Shown here one piece after another: positions 55,009 to 62,925 of a stretch of DNA of 64,000 bases. Position 1 is the first letter of the stretch. Each line of letters opens with the position of its first letter. The notes under the pieces are model-generated. The model did not search any database. It was not told the DNA's origin and was given only the letters and a program-made list of their open reading frames with translations. Source of the stretch: an uncultured Prevotella sp. (GTDB lineage Bacteria; Bacteroidota; Bacteroidia; Bacteroidales; Bacteroidaceae); assembly GCA_905233825.1 (NCBI GenBank), contig CAJOFE010000010.1:1-64000 (forward strand). The letters are read 5' to 3'. The translations under genes and the position numbers were made by a program.

Positions 55009-57006
55009 ATGAACACCGACGAGCGATATCTGCACCTGCTGTCGAACACCTACCCCACCGTAGCCGACGCCGCCAGCGAAATCATCAACCTGGAGGCCAT
55101 TCTCAACCTGCCTAAAGGCACCGAGCATTTCCTGGCCGACCTGCACGGCGAGCACGAGGCCTTCATCCACGTCTTGAAGAACGCCTCGGGTAACATCAAG
55201 CGCAAGGTGGGCGAAATCTTCGGCAACACCCTCCGCGAGGCGGAAAAGAAAGAGCTGTGCACGCTCATCTATTACCCCGAGCAGAAGCTGGAGCTTATCA
55301 AGGCACAGGAGAACGACCTCGACGACTGGTATCGCATCACCATCCACCAGCTGGTGCGTGTCTGTCGCGACGTCTCGTCGAAATACACCCGTTCCAAAGT
55401 GCGCAAATCGTTGCCCGAGGAGTTCAGCTACATCATCGAGGAACTGCTCCACGAGCGAAGTGACGACCAGGACAAGGCCGCCTACGTGGCCGTCATCGTC
55501 GATACCATCATCTCGACAGGACGTGCCGACGATTTCATCGTGGCTATCTCCAACGTCATCCAGCGACTGGCCATCGACCAGCTACACATCCTCGGCGACA
55601 TCTACGACCGAGGCCCCGGTGCCCACATCATCATGGACACCCTGCGACAGTATCACTCATGGGACATCCAATGGGGCAATCACGACATTCTCTGGATGGG
55701 TGCTGCCGTAGGCAACGATGCCTGCATCTGCAACGTGCTGCGCCTTTCCCTGCGCTATGCCAACCTCGCTACGCTTGAGGAAGGCTACGGCATCAACCTC
55801 GTCCCGCTGGCCACCTTCGCCCTCGAAACCTATGGCGACGACCCCTGCACCGAGTTCATGCCCCGATTGCTGAAAGACACCTCCTTAGACGAGAAGACCC
55901 TGCAGCTCACGGCGAAGATGCACAAAGCCATCAGCGTGATGCAGCTCAAGGTCGAGGCCGAAATCTTCCACCGCCGCCCCGAATGGCAGATGGAAGACCG
56001 TTGCCTGCTCGAAGCCATCGACTTCAGCGACAACACCTGCACCATCGACGGCAAGAAATATGCGTTGAAAGACAACAACTTCCCCACCCTTCACTCATCG
56101 CTTACCACTCATCATTCATCACTCACCCCCGATGAACGTGAGCTCATGCAAAAGCTGCACCACTCGTTCCGCGTCTCGGAAAAGCTGCGCAAGCACATCC
56201 GCACCATTCTCTCTCACGGGTGCATGTATAATATATGTAACCAAAACCTGCTTTTCCACGCCTCCGTACCCCTCAACGACGACGGGTCGCTGAAAGAGGT
56301 AGAGATACTCGGCAAGAAATATAGCGGACGCGCACTCATGGAGTACATCGGACAGCTCATCCGTGCTGCCTTCCAGAACGACACGCCTGCCGACCTGAAA
56401 GCCTACGCCAAGGACTACTTCCTCTACCTGTGGTGCGGCAAGGACTCGCCGCTTTTCGACAAATCGAAGATGGCCACCTTCGAGCGCTACTTCCTCAGCG
56501 ACAAGGAGACTTTCCACGAGGAGAAGGGTGCCTACTTCCGTCTGCGCAACTCGGCCGAGGTGTGCGACCGCATCCTCGATGCTTTCGGCGTACAGCCAAC
56601 AGCCTATAGCCAAACGCCTACAGCCAGCCCCCGCCACATCATCAACGGCCACGTGCCCGTGCATGCCGGCTCGGGCGAGAACCCCATCAAGGCCGGCGGC
56701 AGGCTGATGGTCATCGACGGAGGGTTTTCTGAAGCCTACCATACCGAGACGGGCATCGCCGGCTATACGCTCATCTACCACTCCCGCGGCTTCCAGTTAG
56801 TGCAGCACGAGCCTTTCACCTCGACCCAGGACGCCATCCTTCGCGGCACCGACATCAAGAGTACCACCCAGATTGTAGAGATGAGCACCCACCGCATGCT
56901 TGTTGCCGATACCGACAAAGGCGCCGAGCTACGTGCTCAGATCAGCGACCTCAAGGATTTGCTCTACGCCTACCGTCACGGCATCATCAAGGAAAAGCGC
57001 AGCTGA
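55009..57006 (+). CDS. fbp: Fructose-1,6-bisphosphatase class III
   Basis: 665 residues, the length of the class III enzyme of gluconeogenesis. Metallophosphatase motifs: FLADLHGEHEAF (metal Asp and His), LHILGDIYDRGPGAHIIMD, and IQWGNHDILWMGA (GNHD). C-terminal IINGHVPVHAG and MVIDGGFSEAYHTETGIAGYTLIY complete the site. Two unusual loops are encoded by degenerate repeats: LHSSLTTHHSSLT near residue 365 and QPTAYSQTPTAS near 530. It has its own promoter and is alone on this strand. Confidence 0.96.
   Translation: MNTDERYLHLLSNTYPTVADAASEIINLEAILNLPKGTEHFLADLHGEHEAFIHVLKNASGNIKRKVGEIFGNTLREAEKKELCTLIYYPEQKLELIKAQENDLDDWYRITIHQLVRVCRDVSSKYTRSKVRKSLPEEFSYIIEELLHERSDDQDKAAYVAVIVDTIISTGRADDFIVAISNVIQRLAIDQLHILGDIYDRGPGAHIIMDTLRQYHSWDIQWGNHDILWMGAAVGNDACICNVLRLSLRYANLATLEEGYGINLVPLATFALETYGDDPCTEFMPRLLKDTSLDEKTLQLTAKMHKAISVMQLKVEAEIFHRRPEWQMEDRCLLEAIDFSDNTCTIDGKKYALKDNNFPTLHSSLTTHHSSLTPDERELMQKLHHSFRVSEKLRKHIRTILSHGCMYNICNQNLLFHASVPLNDDGSLKEVEILGKKYSGRALMEYIGQLIRAAFQNDTPADLKAYAKDYFLYLWCGKDSPLFDKSKMATFERYFLSDKETFHEEKGAYFRLRNSAEVCDRILDAFGVQPTAYSQTPTASPRHIINGHVPVHAGSGENPIKAGGRLMVIDGGFSEAYHTETGIAGYTLIYHSRGFQLVQHEPFTSTQDAILRGTDIKSTTQIVEMSTHRMLVADTDKGAELRAQISDLKDLLYAYRHGIIKEKRS
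56089..56127. repeat. Degenerate TCACTCA-type repeat within fbp
   Basis: Loose tandem copies of (T)CATCACTCATC in frame, encoding LHSSLTTHHSSLT. Similar in style to the array inside murB. Confidence 0.55.
56592..56628. repeat. Degenerate ACAGCCAACAGCC-type repeat within fbp
   Basis: Copies of (A)CAGCC/TATAGCC/CTACAGCC, in frame, encoding QPTAYSQTPTAS in a surface loop before the conserved HIINGH motif. Confidence 0.5.
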
Positions 57007-57012
57007 GCAGCA

Positions 57013-57507
57013 TTATTGTTCGTTTCTTTCCCCCGTTTGCTGCCTCATCCCCTCGAAGAACTTCTGTTGCAATTGCTGGGCAAGGGTGTTGTTGGGATTG
57101 AGCTTCAGGGCCTTCTCGAAGTTCTGCATCACGTCGATGTAGTAACGCTGGCCGTTCTGGGCAGGATTCTGCACGATGCGCACCATGTAGAGGAAACCCG
57201 TGAGGGTGCAAAGATCGGACTGGTCAGCATGCTTCATCTTGCTCATCTGGGCGATGGTCTGCTCGGCTTGCGCCATCACATTCTCCGTCTGTGGCGCATG
57301 GGGATACATCACGGCGAAGTTCAGGCTCTGCAAGGCTAACTGATATTTGGGCCCGATGCTGTCGGGCTGCATGGCCTCGATGCGCTTCAGCCGGGCCACT
57401 TGGTTCAGCATGTCATCAGCGCTGGGCTGCTGGGCATGGATGTTGATGACTGAAATGAGAACGAACACGATGATTGCAGCAAGCTGCTTAAAAGTTTGAG
57501 ATGTCAT
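57013..57507 (-). CDS. Secreted TPR-like protein of unknown function
   Basis: 164 residues. The ATG at 57507 begins a signal peptide (AIIVFVLISVINIHAQ). The mature protein is helical, with a TPR-like segment near the end (YYIDVMQNFEKALKLNPNNTLAQQLQQKFF). It overlaps the end of the TonB receptor gene by 20 bases, so the two are co-expressed. I recognise no specific family; a periplasmic partner of the receptor is an inference. A TTG 27 bases upstream is a less likely start. Confidence 0.65.
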   Translation of the reverse strand: MTSQTFKQLAAIIVFVLISVINIHAQQPSADDMLNQVARLKRIEAMQPDSIGPKYQLALQSLNFAVMYPHAPQTENVMAQAEQTIAQMSKMKHADQSDLCTLTGFLYMVRIVQNPAQNGQRYYIDVMQNFEKALKLNPNNTLAQQLQQKFFEGMRQQTGERNEQ

Positions 57508-59563
57508 AAGCTTTATTATTTTTAAGTGAAACAAATATGCCGATGTAGAAGAAACGGTCGCGAGAAGCTGTGATGGGACTACCGTTCGCGTCGTAACGGA
57601 AGATATTGGTGCGCCCCATAATATTATTCAATGAGGTATAGACGATGACCTTGGGGCTAAGAAGGTAGGTGAGGTTCATATCTACGCTATTGTAATGGGG
57701 AGTCTTGCCAACGGGGAAACATCGTCCGCTGGCGTAGGACTCTGCCAAACCGAAGACAAACTTGCCGACAGCATATTTGGCAGTCAGCCGCAGGTTGTGG
57801 CGCGAGGCGTAGTCGGGTGTCCGCTCCTCGGCGTAGTCGAGGTAGAGCCTTTTGGAATCGTTAAAGGAATAGGAAAGGGTTGTTGTTAGAGCCCCCTTGC
57901 TTACGCCGTTCCCCCGTTTGATGGGGAAACTCAAATCAAGAAAGACGTCTATGCCTCTGCTGATGCCATAGCCATGCGACTGCCAGATGCCGTTCTCCAT
58001 GAGGGGCAGATGGTGGTACTTCTTCCAATATGGCTCGATGCGCAGGAGGGTTGCCTTCGACTGGTATTGCATCGAGAGAACGGCGTGGTCGGCTGTAGCC
58101 TGAGTTAGTGAGTTCTGACTTTGTGCCAGCTCATCGTCTGCTGCCGTCTGACTGTATCGGCCTGCGACTAAAGACCATTGCAGATGCTTGTTGGGAATAT
58201 AGCTCAACGTGGCCCTTGGCATCAGGAGCCAGTCGGTTTTCATCATTTCAGCCCTTGCTGACATGTTGAGAAATACGCGAGGAACGACTCGCCATTGGGC
58301 ATCAGCGTGAGCGGCCAAGAGGTTGTAGTCAAGATCGTAGCGATAAGGAGCAAAGCGCAGGCGACTGTTGCGGATGTAGTCCTCGATGCCCATTGACAGC
58401 TTCAAAACATCGGAACACACCTTGCGCACTTCAGCCTTCAGATGAACCTCGTTGCGGAAGTTATGATAATGGTCGCCTCCCGTCTGCGCATTGTCAATAT
58501 CGTTGAAGACGGAAGAGTTGGCGATGCCGGTAAAGAAAGTACAGCCGTGCCCTATTGTTGCCCTATGCGTGACGTTGGCATAGATATTGTGCTCTTTCAA
58601 TGAAAGGTTGCGCCCATCGGTATGCAGTCCTACGGAGGTGAGATCGTAGCCGACATAGGATTTCAGCACACTTGAAGCATTAAACTCCTTTTTATATTGT
58701 GCCTCGCCGGAGAGCTTGCGATAAGGGCGGGTGAAGTCCCGACGCTGGGTGAACAGGCGGTCGTAGAGTCCCATGCTGGTCAGCGCCGCATTAAATGAGA
58801 GACTGCTGTTGCTAAAGGCCTTGGTGCCGCCGATGTTCCAATCGACCAAGGAGGCACTCACGCCGTATTTGTCGCTGGTAGCCGCATCCGTGGTCTCCAT
58901 CGGGAGCACGGACGAAAGAGCCTGACCGTATTCGCCACTATAGCCGCCTAAGGAGAAATTGATGCCTTTGAACAGGAATGGCGAGAAGCGTCCACGAACG
59001 GCAGAGTTCTCCGTATTCGTGCTGTAAGGTACGAGCACGTGCATGCCGTTCACAAACGTCTGGCATTCCTCGCTCTCGCCTCCACGCACATAGAGCTTGC
59101 CATTCTCGCCCACCATCTGTGTGCCTGGTAGCGTCTGCAAGGCTGCCACGATATCGCCGCACGAGTTACCTGCCATCACCACGTCGAGCGCGTTCATCGT
59201 CTTGAAGTTATCACTCTTGCCGAAACTGAACGTGCTGGCCGTCACGACAACTTCTTCGATGCTGGCGGCCTGCTCTTTCATGAGCACGGAAAGATTGCTT
59301 AACTGACGGATGTCTGCCGTCAGCATGAAGTCGTCGTAGCCGATGAAAGTGGCCTTGAGTGTTACTTCACCCGTCTGAGAGGTTGTAAACGAGAAACGTC
59401 CGAGGGAATCGGTAAGGCTTCCGTCGATGGTTCCTAATACAAATACATTGGCTCCGGCGAGCGGTTCCTTCCCGTCGCTGACCGTACCTGAAATGATGCT
59501 CTGGGCTGTCACTTGACAGATGGCCATCAGCATTAAAATGATATGTGCAATTCGATGTTTCAT
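57488..59563 (-). CDS. TonB-dependent receptor
   Basis: 691 residues. Signal peptide (HIILMLMAICQVTAQ), a CarboxypepD_reg-like domain (IISGTVSDGKEPLAGANVFVLGT), a plug (EEVVVTASTFSFGK…CGDIVAALQTLPGTQMVGENGKLYVRGGESEECQTFVNG) and a 22-strand-type barrel ending in Phe. The short size and lack of SusD argue for a metal chelate, cobalamin-like or peptide ligand rather than glycans. ATG at 59563; the promoter places transcription start at or next to this codon. Four direct repeats for a LytTR-type regulator lie upstream. Confidence 0.88.
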   Translation of the reverse strand: MKHRIAHIILMLMAICQVTAQSIISGTVSDGKEPLAGANVFVLGTIDGSLTDSLGRFSFTTSQTGEVTLKATFIGYDDFMLTADIRQLSNLSVLMKEQAASIEEVVVTASTFSFGKSDNFKTMNALDVVMAGNSCGDIVAALQTLPGTQMVGENGKLYVRGGESEECQTFVNGMHVLVPYSTNTENSAVRGRFSPFLFKGINFSLGGYSGEYGQALSSVLPMETTDAATSDKYGVSASLVDWNIGGTKAFSNSSLSFNAALTSMGLYDRLFTQRRDFTRPYRKLSGEAQYKKEFNASSVLKSYVGYDLTSVGLHTDGRNLSLKEHNIYANVTHRATIGHGCTFFTGIANSSVFNDIDNAQTGGDHYHNFRNEVHLKAEVRKVCSDVLKLSMGIEDYIRNSRLRFAPYRYDLDYNLLAAHADAQWRVVPRVFLNMSARAEMMKTDWLLMPRATLSYIPNKHLQWSLVAGRYSQTAADDELAQSQNSLTQATADHAVLSMQYQSKATLLRIEPYWKKYHHLPLMENGIWQSHGYGISRGIDVFLDLSFPIKRGNGVSKGALTTTLSYSFNDSKRLYLDYAEERTPDYASRHNLRLTAKYAVGKFVFGLAESYASGRCFPVGKTPHYNSVDMNLTYLLSPKVIVYTSLNNIMGRTNIFRYDANGSPITASRDRFFYIGIFVSLKNNKAYDISNF

Positions 59564-59567
59564 GCCG

Positions 59568-59599
59568 CAAAAGTACGACAAGAAACTGAGTCCTCCAAA
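59568..59599 (-). promoter_or_regulatory. TonB-receptor promoter (TTTG-N20-TACTTTTG)
   Basis: On the minus strand, TTTG (59599-59596) and TACTTTTG (59575-59568) are 20 bases apart. The expected start, 5-7 bases downstream, falls at the ATG (59563-59561), so the mRNA would be nearly leaderless. Confidence 0.7.
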
Positions 59600-59611
59600 T
59601 TCCCGTGACCG

Positions 59612-59680
59612 ACAGCTAAAACTGCTGACGGAAAGCTAAGACCCTTTGCGAATGACTAAGAATAAGGACGAATGACTAAG
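59612..59680. promoter_or_regulatory. Four 9-bp direct repeats, 20-bp period (candidate LytTR operators)
   Basis: ACAGCTAAA (59612-59620), AAAGCTAAG (59632-59640), ATGACTAAG (59652-59660) and ATGACTAAG (59672-59680) are spaced at exactly 20 bp, about two helical turns. They resemble the AgrA-type direct repeat ACAGTTAAG recognised by LytTR domains. The nearest site is 12 bases upstream of the -33 box of the TonB receptor; the farthest overlaps the stop codon of the LytTR gene. Confidence 0.75.
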
Positions 59681-60500
59681 CAATAAAAGCCTTCAGCTGG
59701 GGCACGTAGGAGCGCGAAACGGGAATGGTATTCGTGCAGGTTCCGAGTCTCAGCTGGTAGCCGTTGGAGTTGCCTCGTGCAGAGGTGATATTATTCACAT
59801 TGACCACAAATGAACGGTGGCATTGGAAGATATTATCGTAATCCTTCAGCTCCTCGACGACGGCGGTCAAAGTAGTGTGAACCTCCACGAAGGTCGGCTT
59901 GTCGTTGATGAGGTAACATACCGAAATGTTGTTTTTCTGCGCCTCAATATAAAGCAGGTCGTTGATGGGGATGCAGAGGTCGTTTCCGCGGACGTTGGTG
60001 TCGTGGATGGTGATGCAAATGTCTTTCTGCTCCTCCGTCGTATTACTCAGCAGAGCCTCCATCTTTTCCCTCAGGAATCGGTTATAATCGATGCCGATGG
60101 ACATGACTGTCATGACGAAGCCAATAATTAGAGTCCAATACAGAAACATCAGGAAAATGGGGAACGTGATAGGATAATGGAATATATAGGAGAACAAGAG
60201 GAAATTGCAGATGGCGATAAAGAGTATCAGTCCGAGCGTAGCAACCCCTTCGTGCCAGATGCGCCAAGGCTTGATGCAACGGAGCAACTGACGGAACACG
60301 GCCCAATTGTAGAAGGCGCAGCAACACGAGGTGACAAGTCCGAACAAAGCTGCCACCATACATTTGTTGCCACTATACATGCTAAATCCGAACGGCTGTA
60401 AGAAATAGAGTATCGCCCAGATAATGACTCCATAGACAATACTGTCTCTCAGCAAGTGCTCGCTCTGCTTGAAAGGGTACTTTCGGGTAAGGAATGACAT
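59676..60500 (-). CDS. Membrane-embedded LytTR-family transcriptional regulator
   Basis: 274 residues. Four hydrophobic helices occupy the N-terminal half (IVYGVIIWAILYFLQPFGF, MVAALFGLVTSCCCAFYNWAVF, GVATLGLILFIAICNFLLFSYI and FPIFLMFLYWTLIIGFVMTVM). The C-terminal 100 residues are a LytTR DNA-binding domain (LLYIEAQKNNISVCYL, FQCHRSFVVNVNNITSARGNSNGYQLRLG, IPVSRSYVPQLKAFI). It has no receiver domain and no kinase nearby, so the membrane part is the likely sensor. Start at 60500; an upstream in-frame start would include the promoter. It precedes the TonB receptor whose control region carries matching repeats. Confidence 0.88.
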   Translation of the reverse strand: MSFLTRKYPFKQSEHLLRDSIVYGVIIWAILYFLQPFGFSMYSGNKCMVAALFGLVTSCCCAFYNWAVFRQLLRCIKPWRIWHEGVATLGLILFIAICNFLLFSYIFHYPITFPIFLMFLYWTLIIGFVMTVMSIGIDYNRFLREKMEALLSNTTEEQKDICITIHDTNVRGNDLCIPINDLLYIEAQKNNISVCYLINDKPTFVEVHTTLTAVVEELKDYDNIFQCHRSFVVNVNNITSARGNSNGYQLRLGTCTNTIPVSRSYVPQLKAFIA

Positions 60501-60522
60501 AACTCTACATATTTTGTGGGTA

Positions 60523-60553
60523 CAAAGGTACGAATAAGTGAGCGAAATGCAAA
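60523..60553 (-). promoter_or_regulatory. Promoter of the LytTR gene (TTTG-N19-TACCTTTG)
   Basis: On the minus strand, TTTG (60553-60550) and TACCTTTG (60530-60523) are 19 bases apart, 22 bases before the ATG. Confidence 0.75.
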
Positions 60554-60654
60554 AGGAAAAGTCCTTTTTCTTTAAGCATTTCCGAACGGGAGTACTTTCG
60601 GGCAAAGCCCAAAGTAGTGCAAACCGAGCGAAATACCAAAGAAAAACTCATTTT

Positions 60655-60720
60655 AGAACTCCCATCCTTTGGGAGGCTCTCAAAACTCCCCTCCTCCGGG
60701 GAGGAGGGGCTGGGGGTGGT
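60655..60720. repeat. C/G-rich palindromic intergenic block
   Basis: GAACTCCCATCC-TTTGGGAGG is followed by ACTCCCCTCCTCCGGGGAGGAGGGGCTGGGGGTGG: two successive hairpins. It is related in style to the element in the atp operon. The 60531-60837 interval has no gene. Confidence 0.5.
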
Positions 60721-60852
60721 AGCGAAATAGAGGATCGCTCGGCCTTTGGACGCTTGCCACCATCGGGACGTAAGAATTTTGAGCAAAGCGACCATGTTAA
60801 ATAGCTGGTAACTAAATAGTTGCATTTTTTATCGGTTTTTTCTGTTTTTTGC

Positions 60853-61035
60853 TCATTTTTTGAGATTTTCTATCACATTTTTGCTCTCAAACGCCGAATT
60901 TGGGGTTAAAAACGGGGTTGTTTGGCTGTTTTCCAGTCCGATTTTGAGTATTTTTGAACTTTTTTCATCGTTTTTCTTCAAAAAAATGCAGGTTTTGATG
61001 CCAAAAATCAGAATATCTGTCACTATTGTCACCAT
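60853..61035 (-). other. Sixty-codon reading frame inside IR-R
   Basis: Begins MVTIVTDILIFGIKTCIFLKK and is open for 60 codons, while the left copy of the same frame carries a nonsense codon. Lys/Ser/Asn-rich after a hydrophobic start. Unknown; it may be non-coding. Confidence 0.25.
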
Positions 61036-61120
61036 ATCTGCACCTATCTATCTCATTGTCAAGCAGCGGTTTACAACGAACAGTAACAGAAGTGCAGATT
61101 TTTCATTGAATAAAATAAGT

Positions 61121-61153
61121 GTGCGCGCGTGCGTACGCGCGCGTATATGCATA
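61121..61153. repeat. Alternating purine-pyrimidine tract in IR-R
   Basis: Thirty-three bases of strict alternation (GTGCGCGCGTGCGTACGCGC…TATATGCATA), the counterpart of 747-772. Possible Z-DNA. Confidence 0.6.
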
Positions 61154-61453
61154 AAAAAGGTGCCACTTCTTGGCCTTAGAGAAGGCACCTTCAGGGCATA
61201 AAGAAGGCACCTTTTGGGTATTTTGGACGTAGCAAAACGAAAAAAGCACGTCGCTTGTCGAAATTAGCGCCCTACTAAATGAAAATAGCAGGCCGCTCGT
61301 TTGAAAAAGGAGGCCGCTTTCCGTTTAACACATAGTCACGCTGATTAGTAATAATTAGCAGAACAGAATGACGAGTTTTGCTCACTTATTCGTGTTTCTG
61401 AGATAAATCTCTAAGATACTCCTGTTCGAAACTAAAAATAAATCGCAATTTAT

Positions 61454-61484
61454 TTTGTAGTTTGCTCACTTATTCGTATCTTTG
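61454..61484 (+). promoter_or_regulatory. Complete promoter at the edge of IR-R (TTTG-N19-TATCTTTG)
   Basis: TTTG (61454-61457) and TATCTTTG (61477-61484) are 19 bases apart. The expected start near 61490 is the first base of a long-range helix and lies about 420 bases upstream of abiH. Confidence 0.7.
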
Positions 61485-61488
61485 TAGC

Positions 61489-61854
61489 CGACTTAGTCAG
61501 TTCGCTTGGTGCGGGCTGGCGGTGTCAAGACATTGTGGAACAGCCTTGTGGCCACTGACGAAGGGAGCTCGCGCAACTTCATCCTGTCACGCTACGGGGC
61601 AAAAGGACGTTTTCAGAACGTTATCTTCTGCACTCAGATCTCGCAACTCTGATTAACTCAGGAAGATATCGCAACGAGGCGTCTGCGTTGGGTGTATTAT
61701 ATCCCGATGTGTAGTAGCTATTATTGGCTCTATACATTCATCTATAATACGCGACGGCGTGGGCTGACTAAGTTGCTTATCCTTGAGTTAGGCAATGCGA
61801 GAGCCAGAGTGCGGGATAAGCGACAGAAAGTTTACTCCCGCGCCCTTTTCGTTT
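61489..61854 (+). ncRNA. Candidate structured RNA or leader upstream of abiH
   Basis: Bases 61489-61505 can pair with 61759-61775 in a 17-bp helix (13 Watson-Crick and 4 G-T pairs), starting at the predicted transcript start. Inside is GTATTATA/TATAATAC (61694-61701 with 61743-61750), extendable outward. Downstream, GCTTATCC (61775-61782) pairs with GGATAAGC (61814-61821), while GTGCGGGA (61809-61816) pairs with TCCCGCGC (61836-61843) and is followed by CCTTTTCGTTT, so the two stems exclude each other. No RNase P, SRP or 6S signatures are seen. A mobile element remnant with terminal repeats is the main alternative; a 51-codon frame (61497-61653) may be a protein relic. Confidence 0.4.
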
Positions 61855-61912
61855 CCATACATCAATAACTAATAACCGCCGAGGCAGGGAGAGCGGGTCG
61901 GCAATATGTTTG

Positions 61913-62884
61913 ATGAGTATGATAAGACGAAAGAATTGCATGGTTATAGGAAATGGCTTTGACCTTGATTTGGGATTCAAGACCAAATACTCTGATTTTG
62001 CCGCAAGTGAGGAATGGGAAAGCATGCTTGCAGAAAATAAAGAAAGATGCAGAAAAGGGTCGTTGATGCTTTTTCTGGATGACAAAAGAAAAATCGATGA
62101 TTGGTTTGACATAGAGGCATTGCTGCTTGAGTTTGCCACCAGCGACAGGACTAATAGAGGTTTTGTTCCCAATGCAGAAGAGGATTATAAAGATTTCTTT
62201 TTGATATGCGATGCATTAAAGAGATATTTGACACGAATCATGACAACAGACCATATAGAGAGTTATGAATCTGTGGCAGTTAAACTTGTAAATGCCTATT
62301 ACAAAGAATTTAGCAACAACAATGAGGTGTTTTCGTTTAATTACACTTCAATTGAGCAGATTCTTAAAAGTATAAGTAATAACTATCATATAACTCCTTT
62401 TGTACATATACACGGATCTATATTGGATGATTCCCTGATCTTGGGAATAGAGAGTGAGAGTCCGCTCACTGTAATACCTGGCTACTCATTCCTTTATAAG
62501 ACGAATAGTCCTCATTACAAATCTATAGATATAGAGCGAAGCTTACTTGAAAGTGAAGAAGTAATCATATTCGGTCATTCACTGAATCAGATTGATGCTC
62601 CTTATTTCAAGCCATATCTCCAGATGCTTGAAGAAGAACGTGTTGGAATGATAGAAGGTATTACGGGATCTCAGGGCGAAATAAAAAGACGCTTAACTAT
62701 CATTACTTACGATGACAATTCTGATAGAGTTATTCGTGATAATATAAGAGCTATGGGAATCTCCCTTCATCGCATCTTTAATCATGCTACGGTGGAATTC
62801 ATCAAAACAAAAGATGTTGATGAAGGAGGTAATGATACGAAAAAATTGGAGGCTTTATTGGACCGTATGCGTTTTCAAATATAG
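61913..62884 (+). CDS. AbiH-family abortive infection protein
   Basis: 323 residues. N-terminal CMVIGNGFDLDLGFKTKYSDFAAS is the AbiH signature (GNGFDLxxGxxTxYxDF). FSFNYTSIEQIL, FVHIHGSILDDSLILGIES and VIIFGHSLNQIDAPYF complete the conserved blocks. AbiH proteins act alone against some phages; the mechanism is not established. The gene is much AT-richer than the core genes here and uses AT-ending codons, suggesting recent transfer. ATG at 61913 chosen; a TTG three bases earlier and an ATG at 61919 are alternatives. The long upstream region holds a candidate regulatory RNA. Confidence 0.85.
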   Translation: MSMIRRKNCMVIGNGFDLDLGFKTKYSDFAASEEWESMLAENKERCRKGSLMLFLDDKRKIDDWFDIEALLLEFATSDRTNRGFVPNAEEDYKDFFLICDALKRYLTRIMTTDHIESYESVAVKLVNAYYKEFSNNNEVFSFNYTSIEQILKSISNNYHITPFVHIHGSILDDSLILGIESESPLTVIPGYSFLYKTNSPHYKSIDIERSLLESEEVIIFGHSLNQIDAPYFKPYLQMLEEERVGMIEGITGSQGEIKRRLTIITYDDNSDRVIRDNIRAMGISLHRIFNHATVEFIKTKDVDEGGNDTKKLEALLDRMRFQI

Positions 62885-62925
62885 TATTAAGGAAATTGTT
62901 TAACACAAATAACTCTATCAATCGT

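Larger units (their letters stand above)
60838..61457 (-). repeat. Long inverted repeat, right copy (IR-R)
   Basis: Reverse-complement partner of 478-1052; details are under the left copy. It contains the intact version of the 60-codon frame (61035-60853, minus strand) and a longer alternating purine-pyrimidine tract. No transposase or integrase is present. Confidence 0.85.

Noticed and set aside
60501..60605. N-terminal extension of the LytTR regulator
   Set aside because: It runs across the gene's own TTTG-N19-TACCTTTG promoter and adds a Cys-rich stretch not expected before the first membrane helix.
61497..61655. Short protein gene in the region before abiH
   Set aside because: There is no ATG start or signal for translation; it may be a relic of a larger gene, and the paired ends suggest an RNA or element instead.
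61489..61775. Retron ncRNA, RNase P RNA or SRP RNA
   Set aside because: No reverse transcriptase follows, and the conserved RNase P (GAGGAAAGTC) and SRP loop signatures are missing.
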